Shown here piece after piece: positions 42,243-51,977 of a stretch of DNA of 64,000 bases. Below the pieces are notes generated by a model. It did not search any database. It was not told the DNA's origin and was given only the letters and a program-made list of their open reading frames with translations. The stretch covers positions 248,001 to 312,000 of the forward strand of contig NZ_JAIXUB010000015.1 in the NCBI RefSeq assembly GCF_027484205.1. Direction: 5' to 3'. The stretch is from Flavobacterium sp. (GTDB taxonomy: Bacteria; Bacteroidota; Bacteroidia; Flavobacteriales; Flavobacteriaceae). The stretch's first letter is position 1. Every line of letters begins with the position of its first letter. Both the position numbers and the translations under genes were made by a program.

Positions 42243-44045
42243 CTACTCCTGTTTCTCGCTCAACTTTCTCTCCAATTCTGCTTGAAATTCTTCCATTACT
42301 GGTTTCATGGTGCTTTCTGGAATATCAGCAATTCGAATATACATTAATCCGTCGATGGCGTTGTTGAATAAAGGATCAACATTAAAGGCTACCAAACGTG
42401 CATTTTGCTTGATGTATTTTTTAATTAAAACCGGCAATCTTAAATTTCCTGGTTCTAATTCGTCAATGATTTTATCAAATTTATTCAAATCGGCTTCTGC
42501 TTCATCGAAGATAAAATCCTTATCAGCATCTTTCAACTTCACTTTAAATTCCTTTTTAGGATGAACATATTGTGCAATGTAAGGATCATAATAATTGGAT
42601 TTCATAAATTCAATCATTAACGACTTCGAGAAATCGGTAAATTGATTACTGATGCTTACGCCACCAAGTAAAAATTTATGTTCAGGATAACGTAAAGTGG
42701 TATGAATAATTCCGCGCCAAAGTAAGAACAAAGGCATCGGTTTTTGTTGGTATTCTTTTACGATAAAAGCTCGTCCCATTTCGATAGAACTTTTCATCAT
42801 ATCGTGTAATTCACTTTCAAATCGGAATAAATCGTTCAAATAAAATCCTTCCATTCCGTATTTTGGAAAAATCTCCGAACCTAAACCCATTCTGTAAGCG
42901 CCGGCAACTTGCTTGGTCTCTTCATCCCACAAAAACATGTGATGATAGTATTTGTCATATTTATCTAAATCAATAGATTCGTTTGTTCCTTCACCAACTT
43001 CACGAAAGGTAATTTCTCTTAAACGACCAATTTCATGAAGAATGTTTGGAATTTTATTTGCTTCAGTAAAAAACACTTCGTAGTTCTTACTTTGGAAAAA
43101 TCTTGAATCGGTTTTACGCAATTCTTCCACTTCAGCAATCATTTTTTCTTGACTAGCTGGTGTAACTATTTTTTTTGGACTTTTCGGACTTTTTAAGTTT
43201 GGAACATTCAATAATTTATTTTCTTCATTGAAAGAATTGGCTAACATGTAGGTTTTCTTTCTTAAGAATTCTGAATATTCTTCGATAGTTTTATGCTCAT
43301 TTTGTTCAGCAACAGAAATTGGTTTTCCTACACGAACTTTAATCACACGGTCTTTTTGAGTTAATAATTCCGATGGTAATTTAGCTGTTCGCAACGTATC
43401 ACCAATTTTTGAAAGCAAATAAAACAAGCGACTGTTTTTTGCATGAAAATAAATAGGAACAACTGGAACTTGTGCTTTTCTAATTACTTTAATGGCACCT
43501 TCTTCCCAAGCTTTATCAACTACTAATTTTCCGTCTTTGTAAGTAGAAACTTCTCCAGCAGGAAACATTCCTAAAGGTTTTCCATCACTTAAATGACGCA
43601 ACGTTTCTTTAATTCCGATAACACTTGATTTGGCATCTTTGTGATTTTCAAACGGATTTACAGGCATGATGTATTTCTTCATTGGCTCAATTCTGTGCAA
43701 TAAGAAATTAGCAATGATTTTGAAATTTGGTTCTTTTTCTAACATCAATTTTAATAACAAAATTCCATCAATTCCACCAAGCGGATGATTGGAAATTGTG
43801 ATGTAAGCACCATCTTTAGGTAAGCGTTTAAAATCCTCTTCGGGAATTTCAAACTTTATTTGAAACTCGTCCAATATGGCATTTAAAAACTCCAAATCAC
43901 TTAAGTGTTTGTTTCTATCGTAGATCTTATTAAGAGTAGAAATTTTAAGAACTTTCATTAGCATCCAACCAGCGAAAGTACCAAAAACTCCATATTTATC
44001 AGCGTTTATTGCTTTTGCAACTTCTTTAGCAGTGACTAAACCCAT
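42243..44045 (-). CDS. olsF: Bifunctional ornithine-lipid synthase OlsF
   Basis: The 600-aa protein has two acyltransferase domains. The N-terminal half is a PlsC-like O-acyltransferase with 'NHPLGGID' (H87, D93) and 'MFPAGEVS' near 158. The C-terminal half (about 300-570) is a GNAT-like N-acyltransferase: 'VAGAYRMGLGSEIFPKYGM', 'GFYLNDLFRFES', 'IEMGRAFIVKEYQ'. Together they should make lyso-ornithine lipid and then ornithine lipid at the membrane. OlsF proteins of this domain pair are known in flavobacteria. A -7 box TATCTTTG lies 28 nt upstream. Confidence 0.85.
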   Translation of the reverse strand: MGLVTAKEVAKAINADKYGVFGTFAGWMLMKVLKISTLNKIYDRNKHLSDLEFLNAILDEFQIKFEIPEEDFKRLPKDGAYITISNHPLGGIDGILLLKLMLEKEPNFKIIANFLLHRIEPMKKYIMPVNPFENHKDAKSSVIGIKETLRHLSDGKPLGMFPAGEVSTYKDGKLVVDKAWEEGAIKVIRKAQVPVVPIYFHAKNSRLFYLLSKIGDTLRTAKLPSELLTQKDRVIKVRVGKPISVAEQNEHKTIEEYSEFLRKKTYMLANSFNEENKLLNVPNLKSPKSPKKIVTPASQEKMIAEVEELRKTDSRFFQSKNYEVFFTEANKIPNILHEIGRLREITFREVGEGTNESIDLDKYDKYYHHMFLWDEETKQVAGAYRMGLGSEIFPKYGMEGFYLNDLFRFESELHDMMKSSIEMGRAFIVKEYQQKPMPLFLLWRGIIHTTLRYPEHKFLLGGVSISNQFTDFSKSLMIEFMKSNYYDPYIAQYVHPKKEFKVKLKDADKDFIFDEAEADLNKFDKIIDELEPGNLRLPVLIKKYIKQNARLVAFNVDPLFNNAIDGLMYIRIADIPESTMKPVMEEFQAELERKLSEKQE

Positions 44046-44072
44046 TGATTAGATTGTTTATTGAGCAAGAAA

Positions 44073-44080
44073 CAAAGATA
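44073..44080 (-). promoter_or_regulatory. -7 box of olsF
   Basis: The minus strand reads TATCTTTG, a full match to TAnnTTTG, 27 nt upstream of the ATG. The 166-bp gap is shared with the divergent xth gene. Confidence 0.6.
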
Positions 44081-44183
44081 GTAATTCTAATTGAATGGAT
44101 TTTTGAAAAAATACAGAAATCCAAAAAAGGTTAAACAAAACTTATAATTTTTATTTAAAACATAATGATTTCAGGTTTTTAGT

Positions 44184-44191
44184 TATTTTTG
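44184..44191 (+). promoter_or_regulatory. -7 box of xth
   Basis: TATTTTTG, a match to TAnnTTTG, 20 nt upstream of the xth ATG at 44212. Confidence 0.55.
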
Positions 44192-44211
44192 AAAAACTAT
44201 AAAATTCAATT

Positions 44212-44973
44212 ATGAGAATCATATCCTACAATGTAAACGGCATCAGAGCAGCGATTACTAAAGGTTTTTTAGATTGGTTACAGCAAGCCAATCCTGATGT
44301 AATTTGTTTGCAAGAAATTAAAGCACAGGAAGATCAAATTCCAACAGAAGAAATTACCAAAGCAGGTTATCCCTTTCAATATTATTTTTCTGCTGAGAAA
44401 AAAGGGTATTCAGGAGTTGCTGTTTTGTGTAAAACAGAACCTAAAAATATAGTATATGGAACTGGAATTCAGCATATGGATTTTGAAGGAAGAAATTTAA
44501 GAGTAGATTTTGACGATGTTTCCATCATGAGTTTATACTTGCCTTCAGGAACTAATATTGATAGATTGGATTTCAAGTTTCAATATATGGATGAGTTTCA
44601 AAACTACATTAATCACTTGAAAAAAGAAGTTCCAAATTTGATTATTTGTGGCGATTATAACATTTGTCACGAAGCTATTGACATTCATGATCCAATAAGA
44701 AATGCTACAGTTTCCGGATTTTTACCATCAGAAAGAAAATGGTTGGATGGTTTTATGAAATCAGGATTTGTGGATAGTTTTCGTCATTTCAACAAAGAAC
44801 CACACAATTATTCGTGGTGGAGTTATCGCGCTGGAGCAAGAGGAAATAATAAAGGTTGGAGAATTGATTATAATTTAGTTTCCGAAACTTTAAAGAACAG
44901 AATGACAAGAGCAGTAATTTTACCCGAAGCCAAACATTCTGACCATTGTCCTATTGTGGTGGAAATTGATTAA
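44212..44973 (+). CDS. xth: Exodeoxyribonuclease III (AP endonuclease)
   Basis: A 253-aa DNA-repair nuclease that nicks abasic sites. Motifs are 'YNVNGIRAA' (Asn7-type), the catalytic Glu in 'CLQEIKAQEDQIP' near 35, 'GDYNICHEAIDI' near 150, 'WWSYRAGARGNNKGWRIDY' and the His-Asp end in 'SDHCPI'. All active-site residues of the EEP family are present and the length is normal. Confidence 0.95.
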   Translation: MRIISYNVNGIRAAITKGFLDWLQQANPDVICLQEIKAQEDQIPTEEITKAGYPFQYYFSAEKKGYSGVAVLCKTEPKNIVYGTGIQHMDFEGRNLRVDFDDVSIMSLYLPSGTNIDRLDFKFQYMDEFQNYINHLKKEVPNLIICGDYNICHEAIDIHDPIRNATVSGFLPSERKWLDGFMKSGFVDSFRHFNKEPHNYSWWSYRAGARGNNKGWRIDYNLVSETLKNRMTRAVILPEAKHSDHCPIVVEID

Positions 44974-45024
44974 GGTTTCAATATTAATCTCAAAATTCAA
45001 TTTCAATTTCAATATTTACGACTT

Positions 45025-45939
45025 ATGAAATTAAAATTCATTACTTTATTTCTTCTTTTTTCGAGCATTGTGTATGGTCAAAAAATTTATACAACCGACA
45101 TTGCTAATTTCTATCAAGCATTTGATATAGCATGTGCCGACACTATAAATGCAGAAAAGCTTTTTGATAAATATTATTTCAAAAAAGGAACTAAAGGATT
45201 AGATGATTTTTATAAGTTTAAAATAAAAGACAAAGAAAAATTTTCTAAAAAAGTCATTAACGGAAAAGAATTTTACGCTTCTATTAGACATGACTTAGAA
45301 AACGTAAGACTATTTGAAGATTCCATAATTAAAAACTATAATCGTTTCAAAGAAGTGTATCCTAAAGCTGAATTTGGCGACGTTTATTTTGTTGTGGGAA
45401 GATTAAGTTCAAATGGAACGATTTCCAAAAACGGATTGATTATTGGAACAGAATATTTAAGCAAAACGGAAAACAATTCTAAAAATTGGAATTCAAGTAT
45501 GTTAAATAATATTTTAGATTTTAATCATATACCAATAACGGTTTTTCATGAAATGATTCATTTCAACCAAAACGGAATGGTTAGAGAAGATAATTTATTG
45601 AGTTATTCATTACGAGAAGGAAGTGCAGAATTTCTAACGGAAATCTTTACTGGTAAAACAGATGGCGATTATAAGGCTTTTCAAAATAGGGAAATTGCAA
45701 TTTGGGAAGATTTTAAAAAAGAAATGTATCAAGATAAATCTATTTCTTGGAGAGATGAAAATGAACCACTTAGACCTCGAAATGCTTTGTATTGGGCAGG
45801 ATATTTGATTTGTAAGTCGTATTATGATCATTCAAACAATAAACAACAAGCCATTTATGATATATTAAATGTAAAAAATAATTCAGATTTCTATAAAAAA
45901 AGTAAGGTTGAAGATTATATAATAAAACATTTTAAATAG
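45025..45939 (+). CDS. Exported zinc-dependent protease-like protein
   Basis: A signal peptide (MKLKFITLFLLFSSIVYGQ) precedes a domain with HEMIH at residues 175-179 and a downstream 'SAEFLTE' that can give the third ligand. The pattern resembles DUF2268-type predicted zinc proteases. It is 304 aa and stands alone between xth and the OmpA-type gene. Peptidase activity is inferred; the substrate is unknown. Confidence 0.7.
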   Translation: MKLKFITLFLLFSSIVYGQKIYTTDIANFYQAFDIACADTINAEKLFDKYYFKKGTKGLDDFYKFKIKDKEKFSKKVINGKEFYASIRHDLENVRLFEDSIIKNYNRFKEVYPKAEFGDVYFVVGRLSSNGTISKNGLIIGTEYLSKTENNSKNWNSSMLNNILDFNHIPITVFHEMIHFNQNGMVREDNLLSYSLREGSAEFLTEIFTGKTDGDYKAFQNREIAIWEDFKKEMYQDKSISWRDENEPLRPRNALYWAGYLICKSYYDHSNNKQQAIYDILNVKNNSDFYKKSKVEDYIIKHFK

Positions 45940-46062
45940 AACTATTTATATACCGAAAACCTACAACAAATTGTCAATAACAATGTCAATAACAAAAAAA
46001 AGCTATAGACTAAAAACCAATTTGATACTTTAATTTTGATTCGATTCAAAAATAAATTTAAA

Positions 46063-47028
46063 ATGATTAAAAGAATTTCCTTAGGATTATTGATTGTGGC
46101 ACTTTCAACATCGTGTGTATCTAAAAAGATATACAATGATTTGGAAAATAAGTTTGCCGAATTGAAAAAAGAGAACAGAACATTAGCGGATAGCAATGAA
46201 GAATTGACAAAATCCAAAAATCAATTGGAAGCTGATCAATCTAAATTACAATCGGAATATGATAAGTTGAAGGCAGAACGTGATAAACTTCTTGCCGATT
46301 TTACTGCAGCTGATAAAAATCTAAAAACGCTTCAAGCATCGTACAAAGCATTAGAAAAAGACAGTAACGACGCACTTTCATCTAATATTGATAAAAACAG
46401 AGAATTGCTTGCTAAGTTAGAAGCCAAAGAAAAATCGTTGGCTGCAGAGCAAGAACGTTTAAACAAATTGAAAGCCGATTTAGAGGCAAGTTCTAAACGA
46501 TTAAACGAATTAGAAGCATACATTGCAGCAAAAGAAGCGAGTATGAATAAGCTGAAAGAAACACTTTCAAAATCGTTAAAAGCATTCGAAGGAAAAGGAT
46601 TAACGGTAGAACAACGCAACGGGAAAGTATATGTTTCTATGGAAAATAAATTACTTTTTGGAACCGGAAGTTGGGCTGTTGGAGCAGAGGGAAAAACCGC
46701 AGTTGTTGCTGTTGGAAAAGTACTTGCTGATAATCCAGAAATTTCGGTATTAATTGAAGGTCATACGGATAATGATAAAATTCTTGGAGCAATTGGTGGC
46801 GGAATTGAAAACAATTGGGATTTATCTACAAAAAGAGCCACTGCTATTGTAAATATTTTATCAGAAAATAAAGGTGTTAAAAAAGATAATTTAACGGCAG
46901 CTGGAAGAGGAGAATATGCTCCATTAATGAGTAATGATACGCCTGAAGGTAAAGCAAAAAATAGAAGAATCGAAATTATTTTGACTCCAAAATTAGATGA
47001 AATTTCTAAAATGTTGAATGAACTTTAA
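46063..47028 (+). CDS. OmpA-family lipoprotein with long coiled coil
   Basis: I chose ATG 46063 (27 nt after an upstream in-frame ATG) because a lipoprotein signal starts there: MIKRISLGLLIVALSTSC, with the acylated Cys18. A coiled coil covers residues about 25-185. The OmpA peptidoglycan-binding domain follows from about 200, with 'ISVLIEGHTDND' and 'AAGRGEYAPLMSNDTPEGKAKNRRIEI'. It should tether the outer membrane to the wall. Confidence 0.88.
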   Translation: MIKRISLGLLIVALSTSCVSKKIYNDLENKFAELKKENRTLADSNEELTKSKNQLEADQSKLQSEYDKLKAERDKLLADFTAADKNLKTLQASYKALEKDSNDALSSNIDKNRELLAKLEAKEKSLAAEQERLNKLKADLEASSKRLNELEAYIAAKEASMNKLKETLSKSLKAFEGKGLTVEQRNGKVYVSMENKLLFGTGSWAVGAEGKTAVVAVGKVLADNPEISVLIEGHTDNDKILGAIGGGIENNWDLSTKRATAIVNILSENKGVKKDNLTAAGRGEYAPLMSNDTPEGKAKNRRIEIILTPKLDEISKMLNEL

Positions 47029-47125
47029 AATAGTTTAAAAGTTTATTAATGTTTAAAAGTTTAAAAGTAAAAGTTCAGAGAGTTTTCTTTGAACTTTTTT
47101 CTTTTTTAAACACTTCCTTCCTTTG

Positions 47126-47133
47126 TATCTTTG
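47126..47133 (+). promoter_or_regulatory. -7 box of the aldo/keto reductase gene
   Basis: TATCTTTG fits TAnnTTTG and lies 18 nt before the ATG at 47152. The upstream gap (47029-47125) has a GTTTAAAAGTTTAAAAGT simple repeat and no other feature. Confidence 0.55.
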
Positions 47134-47151
47134 CACTTTCAAATTCATAAA

Positions 47152-48192
47152 ATGAACTATACTACACTTCCAAATACCGATATAAAAATTAGTAAAATAT
47201 GTTTAGGCACAATGACTTTTGGCAATCAAAATTCTGAAGCCGAAGCTCATTCACAATTGGATTATGCTGTTGAAAGAGGAATAAATTTTCTTGATACTGC
47301 TGAAATGTATCCCATTGGCGGTAATGCCGAAATCTTTGGAAGTACGGAACGACATATTGGAAGTTGGTTGCATAAAATTGGAGCTACTGAAAGAGAGAAA
47401 TTGGTCGTGGCTACTAAAATTGCAGGACCAAATCGTGGTATGGAATACATTCGCCAACCGCTAGATTTTTCTAAAAAAAGCATTCACGAGGCCGTAGAAT
47501 TGAGTTTGAAAAACCTTCAAACGGATTACATTGATTTATATCAAATGCATTGGCCAGAACGTGTAATGAATATGTTTGGAAAACGTGGCGTTACCGAATT
47601 GGATACGAAATGGCAAGATAATTTCTTTGAGGTTTTATCGATTTATGACGGATTGATTAAAGAAGGAAAGATAAAACATATTGGTGTTTCTAATGAAAAT
47701 CCTTATGGTGTAATGAAGTTTTTAAACGAAAGCGAAAAGCACAATTTACCTAGAATTGCTACAATTCAAAATCCGTATTCCTTATTAAATCGACTATTTG
47801 AAGTAGGACTTTCTGAAATTTGTATGCGTGAAAATGTTGGATTATTAGCATATTCTCCATTAGCTTTCGGATTTTTATCTGGCAAATATTTGAACGGATA
47901 TCCTGAAAATTCTCGAATGAAATTATTTCCAAATTTTGTCAGATATACCAATGAAAATTGTTTCAAAGCCACAAAATTATATAAAGATTTAGCCGAAGCA
48001 AATGGGTTAACAATAACTCAAATGGCATTGTCTTTTGTAAACCAACAACGTTTAGTAATGTCAACTATTATTGGCGCAACCTCATTAGAACAATTAAAGG
48101 AAAACATTGATGCGTTTGAAGTAGTTTTATCTAATGAAATTTTATCTGAAATTGATAGAATTCAAGAGATTCATCCTAATCCTGCACCTTAA
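47152..48192 (+). CDS. Aldo/keto reductase
   Basis: I chose ATG 47152 over an in-frame TTG at 47131 because the -7 box overlaps the latter. The 346-aa TIM-barrel enzyme reduces carbonyls with NADPH. The catalytic Asp-Tyr pair is in 'NFLDTAEMYPIGG' near 48-57, with Lys in 'VVATKIAG' and His in 'YQMHWP'. The insert 'HWPERVMNMFGKRGVTE' and the length are those of the Tas-like subgroup. Substrate not determined. Confidence 0.9.
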   Translation: MNYTTLPNTDIKISKICLGTMTFGNQNSEAEAHSQLDYAVERGINFLDTAEMYPIGGNAEIFGSTERHIGSWLHKIGATEREKLVVATKIAGPNRGMEYIRQPLDFSKKSIHEAVELSLKNLQTDYIDLYQMHWPERVMNMFGKRGVTELDTKWQDNFFEVLSIYDGLIKEGKIKHIGVSNENPYGVMKFLNESEKHNLPRIATIQNPYSLLNRLFEVGLSEICMRENVGLLAYSPLAFGFLSGKYLNGYPENSRMKLFPNFVRYTNENCFKATKLYKDLAEANGLTITQMALSFVNQQRLVMSTIIGATSLEQLKENIDAFEVVLSNEILSEIDRIQEIHPNPAP

Positions 48193-48257
48193 TTAAGTAA
48201 TCAGTGTTCAGTAATCAGTTTGAAAACATAAAGTTTGTTATTCAGAAGGAATGTATA

Positions 48258-48303
48258 ATTCTCTGAAGAAAGCCAATTATAAATCAGTTGTCAGTGTGAC
48301 AAT
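48258..48303. repeat. Degenerate relic of the interspersed repeat
   Basis: ATTCTCTGAAGAAAGCCAATTA and TGTCAGTGTGACA at the end resemble the interior (AAGCCAATTA) and the right end of copies A-C. It lies in the 150-bp gap between the aldo/keto reductase and the cupin gene, together with a separate TGTCATTCCGCTGGAAT-like short repeat just after it. Confidence 0.4.
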
Positions 48304-48342
48304 GTTTATTCAGTTGTCATTCCGCTGGAATATCAAAAATGA

Positions 48343-48735
48343 TTACAACTTAATATGAATTGCTTCAAGTGTTTCATTACCAATTACACTCGCTTTGTGT
48401 CCGTGAATTTTGTTGTCGAAAACCATATGTTCTGGTAAATTATCTTGTGCAATGAAGGAATCTCCAGCAGAAAAGGTTTTGAAATATCCATTTTGCAATT
48501 CAATTTTCAAAGTTCCTTTTAAGATAATTATAAAAGTTGGATCGCCACTTAAATGAAATTCAGTTTCATAACCCACATCACTTTTCCGAATTCTGAAATT
48601 CTTAGATGCAATTTGTTCGGTTAGAAACATACCACCACGTTGATGTACTTCAAAATCAGTTTCAGAAAAAACAGAAATTTCGTTTTCGTTTGTTGTAATT
48701 GTTGTTACGATAAATGGTTCGAGCATATTATTCAA
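48343..48735 (-). CDS. Cupin-domain protein
   Basis: A 130-aa single-domain protein with a beta-barrel pattern: 'HLSGDPTFIIILKGTLKIEL' and 'FSAGDSFIAQDNLPEHMVFDN', in which the final His-x-x is a likely metal ligand. The start at 48735 overlaps the stop of the sugar-dehydrogenase gene by 8 nt; a second Met at 48726 is possible. It may be a small-ligand sensor or enzyme; its substrate is unknown. Confidence 0.75.
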   Translation of the reverse strand: MNNMLEPFIVTTITTNENEISVFSETDFEVHQRGGMFLTEQIASKNFRIRKSDVGYETEFHLSGDPTFIIILKGTLKIELQNGYFKTFSAGDSFIAQDNLPEHMVFDNKIHGHKASVIGNETLEAIHIKL

Positions 48736-50101
48736 TAATCAATTTTGTGTTATAACTTGTTCCATTTTTAGTTTCTAAAGTAACCAAATACATTCCTTTA
48801 GAAAGTGAAGTTGTAGCAATTGTATTTTCTGGATTATTTTCTAATTTTTTTGTCAAAAGTAATTTTCCCGTTAGGTCAAATAAATCAATTTTTGTAGCTA
48901 AATTATCTTCAGAACTTTTAATAGTAAATGATTCTTTTGCCGGATTTGGAAATAAAGAAAACCCCATTTTATCAAATTCAGAAGTGCTTAACGAAGTATC
49001 GATTATTCTATAAACTGTTCCAGATGTAATTCCTGCGATGTAAAGTTCACCAAGATAATCTTCACCAAAAGTAACAAAGTTATTTCCTGAAAAGGCAGTT
49101 GTTGTCGTAATTACTCCAGCGTTATTTACCATTCTAATTTTGTCATCGCAATAGTCGGTAAAAAAGTATTTATTTTGAAAATTTGGATAAGTTGAACCAG
49201 TATAAACATATCCGCCAGTTACAGAACACGCGCCGCCAGAACGTGAATATTGAACAAAAGGAAAAGTCATTGTGCTTGCCGCAGCGCAACCTGTTATGTT
49301 GTAAGTTGAATTTCCTTCATAACATCTCCATCCAAAATTAATTCCAGTATTTGGTAATGGACTTGCTACTTTGTCAATTTCTTCAATAGCGTTTTGTCCA
49401 ACATCAGCAATCCATAAATCACCATTTAATCTGTTGAATGAAAACTTCCATGGATTTCTTAAACCTCTAGCCCAAATTTCGTCATTTCCAGCTACGCCAA
49501 CAAAAGGATTAGTCGAAGGACTTGTGTAAAAAGGAGCAACGGTTGAGTTTACATCAATACGCAACATTTTGCCTAAATTTTCATTGATGTTTTGCGCTCT
49601 ATTTCCAGGATCACCGCCACTTCCGCCGTCACCCATTCCGATATATAAATAACCATCATTACCAAATTTTATGCTTCCGCCATTATGGTTTGAAAATGGT
49701 TGTGTGATCGTCATTAAAATGGTTCCTGTAGTATTAGCGATGTTTGGATTTGCACTTACGCTGTATCTAGCAATTACCGTATTACCAGAAAGATTAGTAT
49801 AATTTACAAAGAAATAGCCATTTGTAGCATAATTTGGATGAAAAGCCAAGCCGAGTAATCCTCGTTCACTATCAGTAGTTATAATCGAAGATAAGTTTAA
49901 GAATGGTGTAGCATTAATAGAACCATTTGAATTTAATACTCTAATTAATCCCGTTTTTTGCACTACAAATAATCTAGAATCACCTGCATTAGCAATTTCT
50001 ACAGGTTCAGAAAAACCTGTTGCAAATGATTGTAAAGCAATGGTTTGTGCTTGTCCAAAAAAGGACAACAATGTTAAACTTAAAAGTAAAATCTTTTTCA
50101 T
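48728..50101 (-). CDS. Secreted PQQ-type sugar dehydrogenase with T9SS tail
   Basis: A signal peptide (MKKILLLSLTLLSFFGQAQ) is followed by a six-bladed propeller of the glucose/sorbosone dehydrogenase type. 'GLLGLAFHPNYATNGYFFVNY' near 85, 'HNGGSIKFGNDGYLYIGMGDGG' with the catalytic His, 'GLRNPWKFSF' and 'IADVGQNAIEEID' are the family marks. The last 70 residues ('MGFSLFPNPAKESFTIKS', ending TSYNTKLIIE) are a type IX sorting domain. It should oxidise sugars outside the cell with PQQ. Confidence 0.88.
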   Translation of the reverse strand: MKKILLLSLTLLSFFGQAQTIALQSFATGFSEPVEIANAGDSRLFVVQKTGLIRVLNSNGSINATPFLNLSSIITTDSERGLLGLAFHPNYATNGYFFVNYTNLSGNTVIARYSVSANPNIANTTGTILMTITQPFSNHNGGSIKFGNDGYLYIGMGDGGSGGDPGNRAQNINENLGKMLRIDVNSTVAPFYTSPSTNPFVGVAGNDEIWARGLRNPWKFSFNRLNGDLWIADVGQNAIEEIDKVASPLPNTGINFGWRCYEGNSTYNITGCAAASTMTFPFVQYSRSGGACSVTGGYVYTGSTYPNFQNKYFFTDYCDDKIRMVNNAGVITTTTAFSGNNFVTFGEDYLGELYIAGITSGTVYRIIDTSLSTSEFDKMGFSLFPNPAKESFTIKSSEDNLATKIDLFDLTGKLLLTKKLENNPENTIATTSLSKGMYLVTLETKNGTSYNTKLIIE

Positions 50102-50270
50102 ATGTTTAAATTTTGTTTTTTAGCGGTAACATATGGTATCGCCTTATTAATGTTTGGTGTTTGCTTATGCAAACTTGTTGTTAATGGCGATTTCATAGCT
50201 GTGAGTTTAATTTTGGTAAATTTAAAAAATAATTTCTAAAGTATTTCATTTATAGTAATTTACAAAAACA
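50102..50270. other. Gap upstream of the sugar dehydrogenase gene
   Basis: An AT-rich stretch with one small inverted repeat GTTTGC-TTAT-GCAAAC at 50159-50174 and no ORF. It probably holds the promoter of the leftward dehydrogenase gene, but no clear TAnnTTTG match is seen. Confidence 0.3.
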
Positions 50271-50307
50271 AAAAAGCGCAAAGAGTTTTAAATTCTTTAC
50301 GCTTTTT
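50271..50307 (-). terminator. Terminator of the DUF4139 gene
   Basis: AAAAAGCGCAAAGA at 50271-50284 pairs with TCTTTACGCTTTTT at 50294-50307 with one mismatch and a 9-nt loop. On the minus strand a T-rich run follows. Confidence 0.8.
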
Positions 50308-50335
50308 CTCTGCTTGAGTTAGTTTTATTTTTAAA

Positions 50336-51976
50336 TTACAAATTATCAATTATTTTATCCTTAGGATATTTCACTTTATAACTGATTCTGATTTTCTTGG
50401 TTTCGTTTGGAGCGAGTTTCAATTCCCATGTTAGAATTCCAGTTTCGGTGTTTACTTTTGCTTTTCCGTCTTCTAATAATTCTACAGTAACTTCTTTGTC
50501 TGTACTCAACGGATATTGATCTTTCAACAACATGAAAATTTCTTCTTTTTTGTTGTTTCTCACAGTTAAATCATAGGTAAACGTTTGCTCTTTGTATGAA
50601 GATAAAAATTTAGTACCACTTTTGTCAACGACTTTTTCACGTTTGATATTGATTTTTTTATCTCTACCCATACTTAAATTCAAAGTATCAGCCGTTTGAT
50701 TTGGATTGATTGTTGTTTTACCAACATACAAACCTTCAAAGATGATATTGGCTTCACCTGGCAATAAATTGTATTTAGAATAATCATTAATTTCTGCCAA
50801 TAAAAACGCTTCTTTATCTACTCTTGGTGCAGCATAATATTTGTAAGTTGCTGGCAATTTGATTTCTTTCAACGCTACAGAATGTGCTTTTCCATTTGAT
50901 AAAATGTCATAAGGAATATCAATATCAAAAGAAACGTTAAGTTGGTTTTCGTTGATGGAAGTGTAATTTGAGATGGAATTATCATCAAATTCCTCAAATC
51001 CATAACTCGTAGCTGTATCTCTATATTTGAAAGCCTGAGAAATTTCTTTTCTACTTTGAATCACATTTGAAACACTAATTGCCGCATTTCCATTTCCAAC
51101 AGAATAAATTTCTTGATACCTCAAAAACCACGAACTCAATATTGGAGCTTGATTATTTTGATTAGGATTTCCACTTGACAATGTTAGTTTTACTTTTTTC
51201 CAATCGATTCCTGTGTTTTGAGAAACTTGCGCTTTATACATCATGTTTATTGGGTCTTTTACGTTGTCCACGCGCAAATCATAAAACGGATTCCATGTTG
51301 CAGAATTGGTGATGTAATTAATATCAAGATTTACGTTTCCAGCAATTTCGTTCATCACTTGAAGCACTAATTTTCCTTTAGAAGTTTTGTCTTCTTTTTG
51401 TGTATTGATGACTAATTTTTCGTTTAAAGCATTTAATTTTTTGTTCCAATTGGCCTCTTTTTCTTGCAATAAAACTATAGCGTTGTCTAATTCTGTTCTT
51501 TTTGCTTTGTAGTAATCCACTAATTTTATTAATTCAGTGACACTCAATCCTGAATTTGCTCCAGCAACCGTTTGATTATTATCTAATAATCCAATAGTTT
51601 GTTGGTGTGAATAGGTTTCAATTTGGATTTTCTTAATCTCTTTTTGAACCAAAGTAATGCTATCGCGCACTTTTTTTATCGCAGGATTACTTTCGTCAAT
51701 TTCATATTCGGAAATATAATTTTGAGTGAATTGTACCGACAAAACCGTTACCGAACTTGGTGCGCCAATTTGAATCGTGTTTTCATTCAAATAATCGGCA
51801 ACATTTTTAATGACTATTTCGCTTGTTCCCACTGGAAGATTTACTGTTGTCGTTTGTTGCAATTCGGCAGCATTAAAATAAACGGTTGCAGCTTTTACTT
51901 TTGCCGAAGTAAAAATAGGTTTTTGAGCAAAGGATATTGCCGAAATCAATAACGTAATGAAGAGAACTTTTTTCAT
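50336..51976 (-). CDS. DUF4139/MuiA-like exported protein
   Basis: A signal peptide (MKKVLFITLLISAISFAQ) followed by a 528-residue protein. 'KAATVYFNAAELQQTTTVNLPVG' near 30-50 is the DUF4140 N-terminal part. A coiled coil covers about 100-200. The DUF4139 core runs from about 215 ('ITNSATWNPFYDLRVDNVK', 'QNTGIDWKKVKLTLSSGNPNQ') to the end. Proteins of this kind (MuiA in Streptomyces) affect exopolysaccharide; the role here is not known. It is 1 nt from the upstream gene at 51978. Confidence 0.85.
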   Translation of the reverse strand: MKKVLFITLLISAISFAQKPIFTSAKVKAATVYFNAAELQQTTTVNLPVGTSEIVIKNVADYLNENTIQIGAPSSVTVLSVQFTQNYISEYEIDESNPAIKKVRDSITLVQKEIKKIQIETYSHQQTIGLLDNNQTVAGANSGLSVTELIKLVDYYKAKRTELDNAIVLLQEKEANWNKKLNALNEKLVINTQKEDKTSKGKLVLQVMNEIAGNVNLDINYITNSATWNPFYDLRVDNVKDPINMMYKAQVSQNTGIDWKKVKLTLSSGNPNQNNQAPILSSWFLRYQEIYSVGNGNAAISVSNVIQSRKEISQAFKYRDTATSYGFEEFDDNSISNYTSINENQLNVSFDIDIPYDILSNGKAHSVALKEIKLPATYKYYAAPRVDKEAFLLAEINDYSKYNLLPGEANIIFEGLYVGKTTINPNQTADTLNLSMGRDKKINIKREKVVDKSGTKFLSSYKEQTFTYDLTVRNNKKEEIFMLLKDQYPLSTDKEVTVELLEDGKAKVNTETGILTWELKLAPNETKKIRISYKVKYPKDKIIDNL

Positions 51977-51977
51977 A

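Noticed and set aside
51623-51952. A 109-aa rightward frame inside the DUF4139 gene
   Set aside because: Antisense shadow with no start context; the leftward gene is well supported.
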